A stretch of DNA of 64,000 nt from Pohlia nutans (lineage: Eukaryota > Streptophyta > Bryopsida > Bryales > Mniaceae), in the NCBI GenBank assembly GCA_022496805.1, contig CM040094.1, positions 9,757,501-9,821,500 of the forward strand, read 5' to 3'. Each line of letters begins with the position of its first letter. Within the stretch, counting starts at the first letter, position 1. The notes under the pieces were generated by a model. That model was not told where the DNA came from. It saw nothing but the letters and a program-made list of their open reading frames with translations, and searched no databases. Below are positions 46,485 through 58,200 of this stretch, in pieces. The position numbers and the translations under genes were made by a program.

Positions 46485-47474
46485 TCATTGGCGATGAGTA
46501 ACCTCGTACAGAGGTGCATCTTTCTCCATGTTGACCATCCGCCGGTGCAGCTGCTGAGACCAGAATCTCATCAGATGTTCCATCTCCTCCTTGCTCTCGA
46601 CCATAGAATGCTGCTTATCAAAAACCTGCAGTTCAACTTTTCCAAATGGATGCAGCTTCGCTATGAAATCTCTTGACCTAGTTACTTCTATTCTCGATAC
46701 TACGTTATCCTGGTTGCCGTGAGTAATCAACACACTCGTGCAGGCACCTCGGCAGGTGACGTCCTGAGATTGTTGCATCAGATACTCGGGCAAAACTGAA
46801 GCAGAGATTGCAACCACACTACCAAGCCGTCGAGGTCCACAACTCCGGAGAGCGAGATCCAAAGCAAGAGTTCCACCCTGTGAAAACCCTAAAACATGAA
46901 CCCGATCACGAGTCCAACCGTACTTCTTACTACACAAAACATCCATCGTGTTTTCCAGAAGACGTGTGGCAGTTTTCAAGCTCGACAACCTCCTCTCTTC
47001 GCCCTTCGCGGGTTGAATGAGGTTCCAAGTTTCGTCAAATGCAACAAACCATGCTCGGCCGTCTAAAATCTCTTCAGGAAACATGATAGGACCAGAAATG
47101 GCCAGGACAGCGGTCTGCGGAAGCGCCAACTTTCGACCTAATTGGAAAAAGTTTTTGTGCACATCACCAAGACCGTGGAGAAGAATTAGCAGATTCTCAT
47201 CAACGCCGTCTCCACTGCTGCTGTAAGAAAACTCCCGAAGCTCCACGGGGAAATCTTCTGCCTTAAGAGGACTCTTTTGCAGAGCCTCTGAAACACTTGC
47301 AACCTCTTTGAGCGTTAATTCTTGGCCGGAATTGCTACTACCAAGGGCCCTGCAGCTCGTTTTGTGAACGTTCCAATTTTTGCGCTGGCAAGAGACGTCG
47401 CAATAAAACGAGGACTTGCAGCGCGAGCATCGAACCTTGGCAGTTTCTTTGCCACAAGATGCACGAATTGCCAT
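46485..47474 (-). CDS. MYND zinc-finger plus alpha/beta-hydrolase (phospholipase/carboxylesterase type), single exon
   Basis: A 329-aa protein. Residues about 4-40 form a MYND-type zinc finger (CGKETAKVRCSRC, then YCDVSCQRKNW, HKTSC). Residues about 70-310 form an Abhydrolase_2 domain like acyl-protein thioesterases and carboxylesterases: LLILLHGLGD (oxyanion region), GFSQGGT (nucleophile Ser), THGNQDNVV (acid Asp) and DKQHSM (His). The likely role is a serine hydrolase acting on small esters or acylated proteins; the substrate is unknown. The first zinc-ligand position of the MYND finger, four residues from the start, is Arg (CGT) rather than Cys (TGT). No introns. The upstream region is a telo-box-rich minisatellite, and a Stowaway MITE abuts the stop. 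Confidence 0.85.
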   Translation of the reverse strand: MAIRASCGKETAKVRCSRCKSSFYCDVSCQRKNWNVHKTSCRALGSSNSGQELTLKEVASVSEALQKSPLKAEDFPVELREFSYSSSGDGVDENLLILLHGLGDVHKNFFQLGRKLALPQTAVLAISGPIMFPEEILDGRAWFVAFDETWNLIQPAKGEERRLSSLKTATRLLENTMDVLCSKKYGWTRDRVHVLGFSQGGTLALDLALRSCGPRRLGSVVAISASVLPEYLMQQSQDVTCRGACTSVLITHGNQDNVVSRIEVTRSRDFIAKLHPFGKVELQVFDKQHSMVESKEEMEHLMRFWSQQLHRRMVNMEKDAPLYEVTHRQ

Positions 47475-47570
47475 TGCGAATACTTGAATGTTCTTCGCGA
47501 ATTTCCCTCCTCACTGAAAAGTCCACGACATACATACTATCAGTCACAATGAATGCGATTCAAAACTCAA

Positions 47571-47886
47571 TCGTTTTCTAAATCCTAATTATTGCTTCCA
47601 GCTCGCGCGATCATCGAACCTTCAAGCTCATCGCGATCCTTTTCTAAACCCTAATTATTGCTTCAAGCTCGCACGATAATCGAACCTTCAAGCTCATCGC
47701 AATCCCTTTCTAAACCTAATTATTGCTTCAAGCCCGCGCGATCATCGAACCTTCAAGCTCATCGCAATTCTTTTCTAAACCCTAATTATTGCTTCAAGCT
47801 CGCGCGATCATCGAACCTTCAAGCTCGCGCGATCATCGAACCTTCAAGCTCATCCCAATCCTTTTCTAAACCCTAATTATTGCTCG
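47571..47886. repeat. Telo-box minisatellite upstream of the MYND-hydrolase gene
   Basis: About five imperfect units of about 66 bp, each with a TCTAAACCCTAATTATTGC-type segment (telo-box AAACCCTAA) followed by TTCAAGCTCGCGCGATCATC and GAACCTTCAAGCTCATCGC. The array starts about 100 bp upstream of the ATG at 47474 (minus strand), in the promoter or leader. Confidence 0.85.
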
Positions 47887-48871
47887 CAAAATTAGGGTTA
47901 ATAGGGGTGACAATTGGGTAAGTGATTGGGGACAAATACGTAAGGGCATCATTACTGAATGCATTGAACATTGTTTTAGAAAGTTAAATTTGAATATTTT
48001 TAAAGCCTATTCACTGATTTGATTGTTTAAGGAATTTTATTGGATTTATCAATTCTATTTAAAACAAAAATTTCAACTTAAATACAAAGTTCTTTTTTGT
48101 CATTTAAAAAATAAATTAAACATCATTGTAATTTTTCTATTTTTGGCTTATAGACAACAACTACTATGTCCATGTAATGTTGACCCAATGTTCCCCATGA
48201 TTAAGCCATAATTTTGCTTTTTGTTTTATTTTTTGATTCATTTATCTATAATTTAGTTCAATTTATGGTGAGGAAATTTGATTAAAAATCTTTAACTTTT
48301 ACACCATAGGTTCAAAAGTTATAAAACGACTCTCGAGCACCCTTATTCATTGAGAGCTTTAACAATGCCAAAAATGACATCAAAAACTCTTGATTTCCAT
48401 TTTTAATAATTAAATTAAATTTATGATGTAAAAATCACTAAAAATAAATCCACATCTCTTACAATATACCTCTAAAATGAGGAAATGATTTTGTTGCACC
48501 TCTCCTCGTCGAGAGCTTCTCAACGGTACCCCTTCTTCTTGCCTTTTCAGCTTAGAGTAGGTCCTGGAACTCTCTTAATTGGAACCATTTTCATTTGAAA
48601 ACATGCCAATTAAAAAACTATATTGTACATGAGGGTCAAATTCAAAGAACCACGTGTCAAAATTGAATTTCCATATCAGATTTTGAGAGGTCCGTATCGC
48701 TCTAAACCAATCACAAGATGACATGTGACATTTTGGGACAAAAAGTAATTAATTACTGTTGAAACCGACCATGATGTAAGGTAATTATAAATTATAAGTT
48801 TAAATTTATAATAATATTAGGTAGAAATTCCTCTATAACAACTGTAATTTTGTACAAGGAACACCCTTGGG
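47887..48871. other. Intergenic, no gene recognised
   Basis: AT-rich. 48,640-48,790 is a diverged copy of the repeat near 12,500-12,640. Confidence 0.4.
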
Positions 48872-49330
48872 TAGTGATCTCAAAACTAGCTAAAATTAGC
48901 TGGATTTCTACCAAAAAAATGGGGCTACTAAACATACAAAGAAAAAAAATGATTTTTTTTTGAAATGTAGCGAGAATGCTCATCATGTTATAAATATGTA
49001 GCACCTTCATGAGGTGATATCTGCGGATATCATCATGGTATCACCTTAATATATCAAGAGTATTGCCGGATATTATAGAGGTATCGTGAGTAGTACATTC
49101 ACAAGGTAGCAAAAGTATCTACCATTTGTGTGGGAGGTAGTTGTGATAGTGTCTATTCCCGAAAGGGGTGAGTAGTTTGGTATTAGTGGCCCTTTGTCTG
49201 GTGGGCATTGGTTCATTAACCAAATGAACAGACACTGTAACTTATTCACGCCGGCCCAATTTGGGTCCGGAGTTCTTATCTATCTATCTGGGAGGTAGCA
49301 CCCTGTGCTAAATGTCATAAAGTATCACTG
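48872..49330. mobile_element. hAT-type MITE copy 3, split by a second insertion
   Basis: Same family as 7393-7702 and 21938-22248, same orientation as copy 2. Flanked by near-identical 8-mers CCCTTGGG and CCCTTGGC. It is interrupted at 49141-49288. Confidence 0.75.
49141..49288 (+). mobile_element. SINE-like insertion inside hAT MITE
   Basis: A 148-bp insert flanked by a 10-bp duplication TGGGAGGTAG (49131-49140 and 49289-49298). It has no inverted ends. It carries a TGGTATTAGTGG stretch (49178-49189) like a Pol III A box and GGTTCATTAAC (49210-49220) like a B box, and ends in a (TATC)n-type tail. Together these suggest a short tRNA-type SINE. The box assignment is by eye. Confidence 0.45.
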
Positions 49331-49728
49331 CCCTTGGCTATGGTAGGGAACACCTCTGGGGAACAAGTGGAACGACAGGGAACAGTTCCCACTTCCCAGC
49401 AACGTGCATGCTTTCACAGCTTTCGATCACGCTGCAACGGTCGTCATCGCCAGCCTCACTCTCCCCAGAATCTTGACCGTGTTTTTCGCAACCTTGCTGT
49501 ACAATCCCCTCCAATTTCGTCCCCAATTCGTCTCCGTTACGCGATCCTCTTCCTTACGATACCGACTTTGTCCAAAATGGTTGAATCTAGGATTAGTTCT
49601 CAAAACCATTCATATGGCTTGTTCGTTATCAATTTTGAGTTGATGTGAAATCTTGTGGAGTGCAGATTTTTTGGATTTCTACGTGACGGAGAAGAAATCA
49701 CTCGCGCATGGACTGAAGCTGAACCGTG

Positions 49729-50806
49729 ATGCCTAACATTTACGCGATGGAGCGAGAGGACGAGCCTTACGGCGCTTTGGAGATCGAGACGACGGGGTGG
49801 CGGAGCTTGTGGATCGTGCGATGGACCAGAACGAAGATCGTCAATCCTCTTGTCCTGATTCTAAGCAGGTGCGTTTCAACTTCGCTTCTTGTCAAAAAAT
49901 TTCGTTCTCGATTTTTTGGAGCTTCGTTTCTGGTGACATAGATTTCGTTCTTTGCAATTCATCTACAGCAGATTGTGTTCTTAACAAATGAAGATCGGGA
50001 AACGTTCAAAACAAGAAACTGGAATTACCTGGCGAACGTTTTTTTGATACCCTAGGTCTTTGCAGATTGTCTTTATGAAATGTTTGCTGCTTTAGGTTTT
50101 ATTTTTTGGAGCTTGCGACATAGATTTTGTTCTTTGCAATTCATCTATACCAGATTGTGTTCTTAATAAATGAAGATCGGGAAACGTTCAAAGCAGTACT
50201 GAGGAAGAAACCGGGAATACCTAGAGAACGTTTTTTTGACAACCTAGGTCTTTGCAGATTGTCTTTATGAAATGTTTGCTGCGATAGGTTTGTGTTTTGA
50301 TTGTGTTTCTTTGCATGGGCAGAGGGACTGAGCCGAAGCAGCTGGCGTTTTCAGCAGCGCTAGGGTTTACTCTGGGCGTTTTCCCAATTTACGGCGTCAC
50401 TGCTCTTCTTTGCGGAGTAGCAATGGCCATTCTCCGCACCAAGTGCAACGGCCCGACGCTGATTCTTGCCAACTTGCTCGCCACGCCGTTCGAGTTCAGC
50501 TTGATGATACCTTTTCTAAGAGTAGGAGAAACCCTAGTTGGTGCCAGTCCGTTTCCGTTGACGAAAGACGCACTGTGGCAAGCCATCACGGGCAAAGCTT
50601 CCGGTGATTTGTTGTTTGCCATTGGCCACGCGTTGTTAGGGTGGCTCATTGTTGGCCCGTTTCTGTGCTTGGCGTTGTATTTCGTGCTGTTGCCGGTCAC
50701 TCGGTGGTCGCAGCAGCAGCTGGGAGGGCAAGACAGGGCGCCGAGCGAGCGCGTGGTTCTATTGAATGAGGAAGTCCTTCTCGGCAAGAAAGATCTCGGT
50801 GAGTGA
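49729..50806 (+). CDS. DUF2062 membrane protein, 2 exons
   Basis: Exons 49729-49868 and 50323-50806 (GT-AG, phase 2) give 207 aa. The junction restores LILSR|GTEPKQLAFSAALG, the usual start of DUF2062. The domain then shows FTLGVFPIYGVTALLCG, ANLLATPFEFSLMIPFLRVG and a C-terminal hydrophobic stretch (LLGWLIVGPFLCLALYFVLLPV), so about three membrane segments. The ATG is preceded in frame only by GTG. Molecular function is unknown for the family. The intron contains a tandem duplication of about 190 bp. Confidence 0.85.
49912..50288. repeat. Tandem duplication in the DUF2062 intron
   Basis: Two copies of a unit of about 188 bp (TTTTGGAGCTTC/G ... TGAAGATCGGGAAACGTTCA ... GTCTTTATGAAATGTTTGCT), about 90% alike by eye. 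The second runs to within 35 bp of the exon 2 acceptor. Confidence 0.75.
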
Positions 50807-52249
50807 ATTAGGGATTGGCTTAGAAAGGTATCTGAGATCTGGACTTTGTTTGGGCCTTCCGTTTTGTGGCCATTGTATTATATTACAGGATTTACAGCTA
50901 GTGGCTGACATAGTTTTTAGTCTAGTGGCCATTGTTGAAGCTGATGTTTTTCTTTGTTCTGTGGAGGGTCGTCTTGCAAGCAAAACTTAAGTTGATTAAT
51001 TTTATGTTAAGTTCGCTGCTCCTGACCAGATGTCTGTTGAGCTTGATGCTCTATTGTGAGAAAGATGACAATGATATTATATTCAAATGACGTCAGTAAA
51101 GAGGAGGCGATTTTATGAAATAAAAAGATGTGAGCACTCATGTCCAGTGCTTATCACTCAATGATACTCGCTTTGCTGCTGAATAAGCTCAACAATCTGC
51201 TGGAACGGCAAGGTTTGTGCGAAGCAACTACTGGTACTTGTGAAGGAATCAACCCTCAAAGAAGTCCACTTCTTTGAATGTTTCTCATCTCTTTTGAAGA
51301 TTACTGAATAGAAAATATAGTTTTGATTCACTTCAATGAAAATATTCTTCATTGCAGATGTTTACCAGGGGATTCCTACTCTGCAGGTTTGTTACCAATT
51401 TAGTCATACGGTGATTTTTTCCTCCCAAACTACCAGCCCTCTCGTAAAGTTTTGGAGTGAGATGGTGACACCTTATCAGCCGACTTTGCAACAAGTCATT
51501 CTTGCTTCTTCAAGGGTTGTTTATGTAAAATGGCACCTACTAGTGCAAAGACTTCCAATTGATAACATAAGAAAAATTCATTGTGTTTTCAGCAAATCAA
51601 AAAGGAGGAAATTGCTACGGTAACTACACCTATTTATGTGTGAGGGTTCACAACTTTGCACAACTAGTACAAATGATTTTGAGAATGTATTTAAAATCAT
51701 ATTAGACTAATCCATAAACCCCAAGTCCAGTCTTCCACGCACCTCCCATAACGAACTCCAGAAGTGATTTGTTTTCAATGAAATCGACTTCCATTTCTGC
51801 CCAAAAGAAAAGCAGAAATCTCCACAGAAAGCTTTAAAACTTGTGCAACCTGTTCACTACCAATTATCCCACATCGTTTGGCAGCTCTTCCAAAGACTCC
51901 TGCTATAAAACCCTCAGACCTTGCTTTATGTTCTCACACAGCCGGGTGCTCAGCACAGAGCGAACTATTCTTTCGCCTTTTACTAAAGAATACCGTGCGC
52001 TAGGTACACTCACCGGCATACCCTTTTTTTTGGATTGCCCCTCACGGGGCCCAACCATTCAAAGCCGAAAACTGAAACCCTAATCCGTTAACCACAAACT
52101 CCATCGCAACAGAAACTTTCGCATCGTCCATCACTGATTGTTCATCTTCTAGAAGGTGGTGGTGCAATGTAGGCGATGGTGTAGATCATTATTGCATTTC
52201 ACTCTTTAGAAAGTGGTGGTTATGGATTAGGGTTTTTAGAGGAGAAGCG
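50807..52249. other. Intergenic region before the AP-5 gene
   Basis: No gene recognised. A telo-box AAACCCTAA at 52075-52083 lies 167 nt upstream of the AP-5 beta start, in a probable promoter or leader. Confidence 0.45.
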
Positions 52250-55200
52250 ATGGCGGAGGGTGGGAATGGCGATGATCGCAACTGGTCCATGTGGTTGCGC
52301 TTGCTGTCGCATTCTGTGCGTGATACGGCCGGATCGGCCTCTGCCGACGACACCACCGTGCTGCAAGCTGTATGCGTCTCGCGTCTCTACTCGTTGTATG
52401 CGTACATTGCTAGGATGTAGGAGGATCAGAATCGATGACCTGGTTACGACGTAGTGTCTTTGTAGCCAGGTTTTGATTGTTAGAAATCTTCGAAATGATC
52501 GCGTTCTGTGTTCTAGAAGTTAGGTTTTGAAGAGCAAATTGGTTCTATGGTATTGTGGGAGCCTCCAGTCGTGTTCCTTTGTGGAGCTTCGTTCTGGTAT
52601 TCCTGGTTCGTTGGCCAGATCAATGACCTGGCTACCGTACATTCACGAATTGTATATATTTGTGTTGTTTTCGTAGCCGGGAAATCTCCGGTGCTTCGAC
52701 GTCTGTGTTTGAGAATTGATCGCGTTCGGGCGTTCTAGAAATTAGGGTTTGAACAACATTGGTTGAACAGTGGAGCTGTTGGATTCGGGTGTTTCTGGTT
52801 CGTAATCGTTTCCGGTGATGCGTTGATCAGGTGAAAAATCTGCATCAACTGTGTTCCAAGGGAGAGCAAAATGGTGATTTGGTGGGGAGGGTGTACCCGC
52901 ATCTGACGAAGATCTTCAGCCGGTGCTCGGCGTCCTCGTCTACTCAGAAAACAAGCACCGGATTACTTCTCCTGGTTAAGGCTCTTTCGGACTCCCATTA
53001 TGATCTTGAGGAACTGCCTGCAGTGAAAATGTTTTGTGCGAATTTTAGCCAAGTGGCTAAAAAAAATAAAATTTGATGCTAATTTTCACCCATTTTTGAG
53101 GGAATTAGCCACTACTTTTTAGCCAAATGGCTTCTCCCAATGTGGTGAAATTAGCTTATTTTATACTCTATATAGCAATTTGCTACAAATGTATTAACCC
53201 CTAAAGGACCATAAGGCCACCAGGTGGCTCCTGTTTTTTTCAGCAGTTTTGAGGAGGTTTTATGTAGATTTTTTTTTGTTGATTTAAAAATAATAATTAT
53301 TCAACATATGTAGTATTCTTCACTAATTCCAGTGATATAAAATTTGGTCCCATTTAAATTATAATTTTCACAATATGATCGTTCAAACTTGTCATTTTAA
53401 AACTATGAATCCTTGGTCCTTTAGGGGTTAAGGAATCTAGAATATGGCCAAATCTTCACATCTATGGCAATTTTGCTAAAGAGGCTGAAATTCCTCGCCT
53501 TCACTGACTGCCTGAACACCCTTGGAATGAATGAGCAGTGAGCCAGACGAGGAATCTAGGCTCTTTTTGTTCACAATCTTGAGCAAGGCAGGCCTGGCTT
53601 ACATTAAAATTATTTATTTCCTATTCATCCAGTCATGTGTATATGTGGGTTCATCTGACGGTGATTGCATGCCAGGTAATGGAATAAATTGCTTCAAAAT
53701 TAGGCTAGTTCTTCAATATTTTAGTGCTCGAGATTCTTCTTGTGCTATAATGGAAAGAGTGTACGGTGTATACTACTGTAGAATGGTATGGCAGGGTGAT
53801 TATAGAGGGTCCCTTCGATTTGAAAGAAATGTAGGTAATCCTCATCGGGAAGATTTTTTCTTGGCGTATGTATTGGGGCAGTTTCTTTATGTATGAATTG
53901 GACACTTTACCCTCGTTTTTGGATTAGACCTTATGTTCATATTCTGTTTTCTTAATCGTTTCCTTTTCTTTTTGAAACAGGCTATTTTACAGTTTTTCTT
54001 GGATTTTGGCGAACCTATGTTACACGATTCGGACCCAAGTTTACATACTTTCTTTCGCTCTTGTCTGAGTCGGTAAACCAACTCCCAGTATCCTTAAAAA
54101 TTTACTGCCACCAGGTGTTTGTAGAAGAGTGTCTTTTCTGGAATCCACAACACTTACAATTCAATCAAGGAGCGTGCGTATTTTGTGTCTTTTGTTACTT
54201 GACTACCGGGCACTAGAAAACGTCTGAAGCTTTTCCTTGTTACTATCTGAACCTTGGAGTGAACAATCATTTGATGGTACATCTAATGTGGTTGTGTTTG
54301 GTGATTGGGATGTTTCAGCCAATATGCTGATGCTACCGTAGCTTCTGCTACCTTAAAGTTTCTGAATCAAAACAAAACAAAGTTGATGGTTGCACACCCT
54401 GCTTTACTTCCACAGGTATTTCACAAAAACACTTGTGTACATTCTCTTGATGTTTGTACATGCTTGAATACCTTGTTGGCAAGTGGAGCCATACTATTTA
54501 AGAGCTATGCTTTTCCCTGGTATATTCTATTTTAAGGAATGACCTTCGGTGTTTTTTTTGTGTTTGCAGTACTTTCCTCTCCTCTTGAAAGTGGTGGCTT
54601 GGGGAAGTAGCACGTAAGCTTTACGTCCTTACTATTTACACAGTTAAATGCAAGTTCCGCATTTATAGGTGTTTCTGTAAGCTTGGGTGTAGACTACTTT
54701 ATGATATTTGCAAATGGAATTCAATACAGATTGGATAAAGCGTTTACAGATCTCTTGCCAGCTTTAATGGGAGTCTCTTCGTTTCTACCTTTGTTTCCTG
54801 CTCTGCTTGACCTACCGAGTAAGTAGGCCACTTTATCCTCGCCATCCTCAGGAACTGCTTTGCTCCTTCCGTTTTTCATTATTCCATTTTTCTAGACTTG
54901 TGCATTCACTATTATGCATCCAAACCGTCTATTTTCTAGACTGGTAAACTTTTCGTTCTGTGGAATATGCAGCATTGGTATTAGCGCTAGAAAATTTGCA
55001 GGCCAGTTCTGGAGCTGTTCCAGGGACTACTAGTGGAAGTAAAAAGAGCCCCGCTCCTGAGGCATGGCATATACCTTCCTTCTAAGTGATTTTGGCTGCA
55101 TGGACTCAAGTGTTTTGGGTGAATCTGATGAATACTGGTTTGCTTACGTAGGGTACTTGGTGTTTCTCTTTTTAATACCTAATAGACTTTCATTCTATTG

Positions 55201-58200
55201 GCTGTACATTTTTTTCTCAGGGTATTATTTCCTCTAGGGTTCTAGAGGCAAGGATTATAATTTGCTTCTTTAGCCACTGGGTTAAAAACGCATTTACCTT
55301 TGGAGTTACACTTAACCCTCTACTTCGTTTGTATTCGTTTTCAGGCGTTGCTTGCATTGATGGACGAGGCATATACGGGGTCTATAATAGCGGACAGTCA
55401 AGGTGATTCTGGGAATGGTGGTCGTGGAAGTTCTAGGGATGAAACCGAAGCATTATTTGCAGATCTGCTGAAGGACGAAAATGAAGGCCTAGCGGTAAAC
55501 TTTATTCTTTTGCACAAATTTCACATCTATCTATAGTTTTTTCTGTTGAAAAGACAATGCCCGACACATGTTGAGTTTGAAGAAGCGGGACTGTAGAGTT
55601 TGTTTTCATGGTCAGCTACTTTTATGGGATTTTGTAATCACAAGGACGTCGTGTCATCTTACGTTCATAAATTGCCGCAGGAACGTCATTGGTCCTTCCC
55701 AGGGATGGCAGCTGCACTGCAAGCTCTAATGGGGTCGAGTCCTTCACAACGTCTTCAACATGCTTTGGCATTGACACCCTCATTACTTCGTGTGTATTTC
55801 TCCGTAGCATTACGAGATGTTAATGACTGTAAGTATCCTTTCACCCATGGTTATCTTACAAATGGGACTGTGTGCTTGATATTGAGATTCGCACTATGTT
55901 GGGGAGCTGCATGCATTACATGTATGTCACTGCTAACGATAATGAAACCTGGGCGTTACAGCATTGTTAGCTGCACTGCTGCCAATTGTGTTTCTAAGAG
56001 TTGACGCAATGCTACCAGATCCAAAATTTACCTTACAGGTCAGTTACTTCTCTAAACTAGTCGTAACCCCCTTCTAAATCTAGCGGTGTTAAACCCTGCC
56101 AACTGTAACGCAGCTAGGCTTTCTAGAACAGATCTGGGGGTTGGGCATTCTACTTGTGAGTCTCTCAAATTGTCCTGTTCTTTTCTTTTTCCATTGAAGT
56201 ACGAGGGATCTTTCTATACTGCGACTTACCAACTGTTCTTTCTAACCATTTTTCTTGTCCAGGCACAAAAATTGTTGATGGAGTTTGTATTGGCGGCATT
56301 TCAAAAATCACCTCACTTAGTTGCCGTATTAAAGGTAATCTTTAACACTCAGCACCTGCGCTTCATTCTTGGAGAAGAGGTTGTGTTCCGCAATGAAGGG
56401 AAGGGCCGTATCTAATATGATTTTTGCGCTTGTTGCAGAAACCAATAATGGACAGAATTGGGCAACCGCATAATACCACAGCTAAGGTACTTGGATACTT
56501 GACCACTGTAGCCACAAAATAGGATCTCCATGGTGTTGACGATTCTTTAGCTGCTCCTTAAGAAATGTATCGTTAATGCTTATATTTAGCAGTGTTTTAG
56601 ATGTCCTCATCAGATGGACCCAGTAATCTACAACGTTTTTGCTATTGTATGCTGTTCTCGTGAGATCATTTATAACTTGCAATATATGGGCTCCGTGTAT
56701 ATTTCGTAAGTGCATCCAACTAGACCAAAAATTGCTGGTAGAAGTTATGTTATTTTATATTCTAAACTTGAAGATCTTGGTCCTGAACTACTGCAGTTCT
56801 GAAGGCAGTGTATCCAAGAACTCATTGCGCTTACGACCACTTAAATGAATTCCCAAAGACAAGATTTTTTTTTTGAGTAATTATAAACTGATAATTCTTT
56901 GCAGACGGAGCTTGCACTGCAGCTATGTTGGGCAGTAGGTGAACATGGAGGGGGTGGCCTTTCTTACAAGGATGCTGCTCGAGAGCTTTTTGAGACCCTT
57001 GAGCTACTTCTTTACGAGAACCTCGCTTCAAGGTGCTTATCCTGAAACCACTCTTTCTTACCAATTTGGCGCTCCTTGAGATCTTGGGGTACAAACAGTG
57101 GACATGTGATTCGTCGATTACGATAGTTATCATGTTGCATGTTTTACCATAATGATCCACTCTTGGTCATATTTGTTAAAATGGAGCGTTTCAGAGGGTC
57201 AAAATTGTGTCATTCAAGTGCCCAGAGCTCTAAAAAGCTCTAAAAACTAGGACTAGTATAGATATAAGGTTTTATTTTGGTGACCGACACTGCCAATTTC
57301 AGTGAAATCGTCTCCCTCTGTCCGGAAGTAATTGTCCTAGTTTTTGGCATTTTTTTTTCCGACATAATCGTCCTATGTTTTATATTTCAAACCACTTCAA
57401 ACAGGGCGGACAATGAGAGTGACACAAAAACTACATACCACTATTTTTCGAGTACTGAGACTGCTTTATTTGTTTGCCGTTAAGCGTTAAGTTGAAAAAT
57501 GCCAAATACTAGGACAGTTGTTTCCAGACAGAGAGTACCATTATAGCGAATATTAGCTAAATGACTGAATTGGAGTTTTGAAATATGGTGGTTTCCACAG
57601 CCGCATGAAGGGAAACGCCAAACGAAAAGACGAAGATTACATGGGAGCAGCTGTTTCCCAATCCCGCTTGCTGTGTTCCGTTGTAACAGCCATTGCTAAA
57701 CTGGCAACATGTCATAGAGAGCTTTCTCCCAGAGCTCGTGTATGCCTTTCTAAGGTGTGTTGAAAGGTTCATACGTATTTGACAACATTTTAAAATCCAC
57801 CTTATCCGCCTCTTTGTGTTGTCGTAGTGCCACCTTTTACTGTTCAATTTTTTGCCTAAGCTGATGAATTTGGTTTTTGTAGGTTGCTCGGTCTCAGCAA
57901 GTGTTGGATCCATCAGTCTGGAGGCGCGCTCATGACTTTTTAGGGCTCATGCACGAGCCAGCAATGTGCTCCTCAATACTGGGACCACCGACTGGTTACC
58001 CAAATCGCCCTGGCAGTGTGCAATGGAGTGAAGGTGGTACCAAGGCGGTCGCTTCGATACCCTTCTACATTCTTGGGGAGAAAGAAGGTAATGAATGGCC
58101 TGGCCTGCTTCAACCTGATTCATGGTTTTAAAATGTCAAATTCAATTGATCGTATTGTGAAAAATATAATTCAGATTGGACCAAATTTTACATCACTAGA

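Noticed and set aside
53531..53896. 121-codon open frame as an AP-5 exon
   Set aside because: It lies at the right place, but I see no resemblance to AP-5 beta and no phase-compatible acceptor/donor pair. Left as unresolved rather than added to the model.
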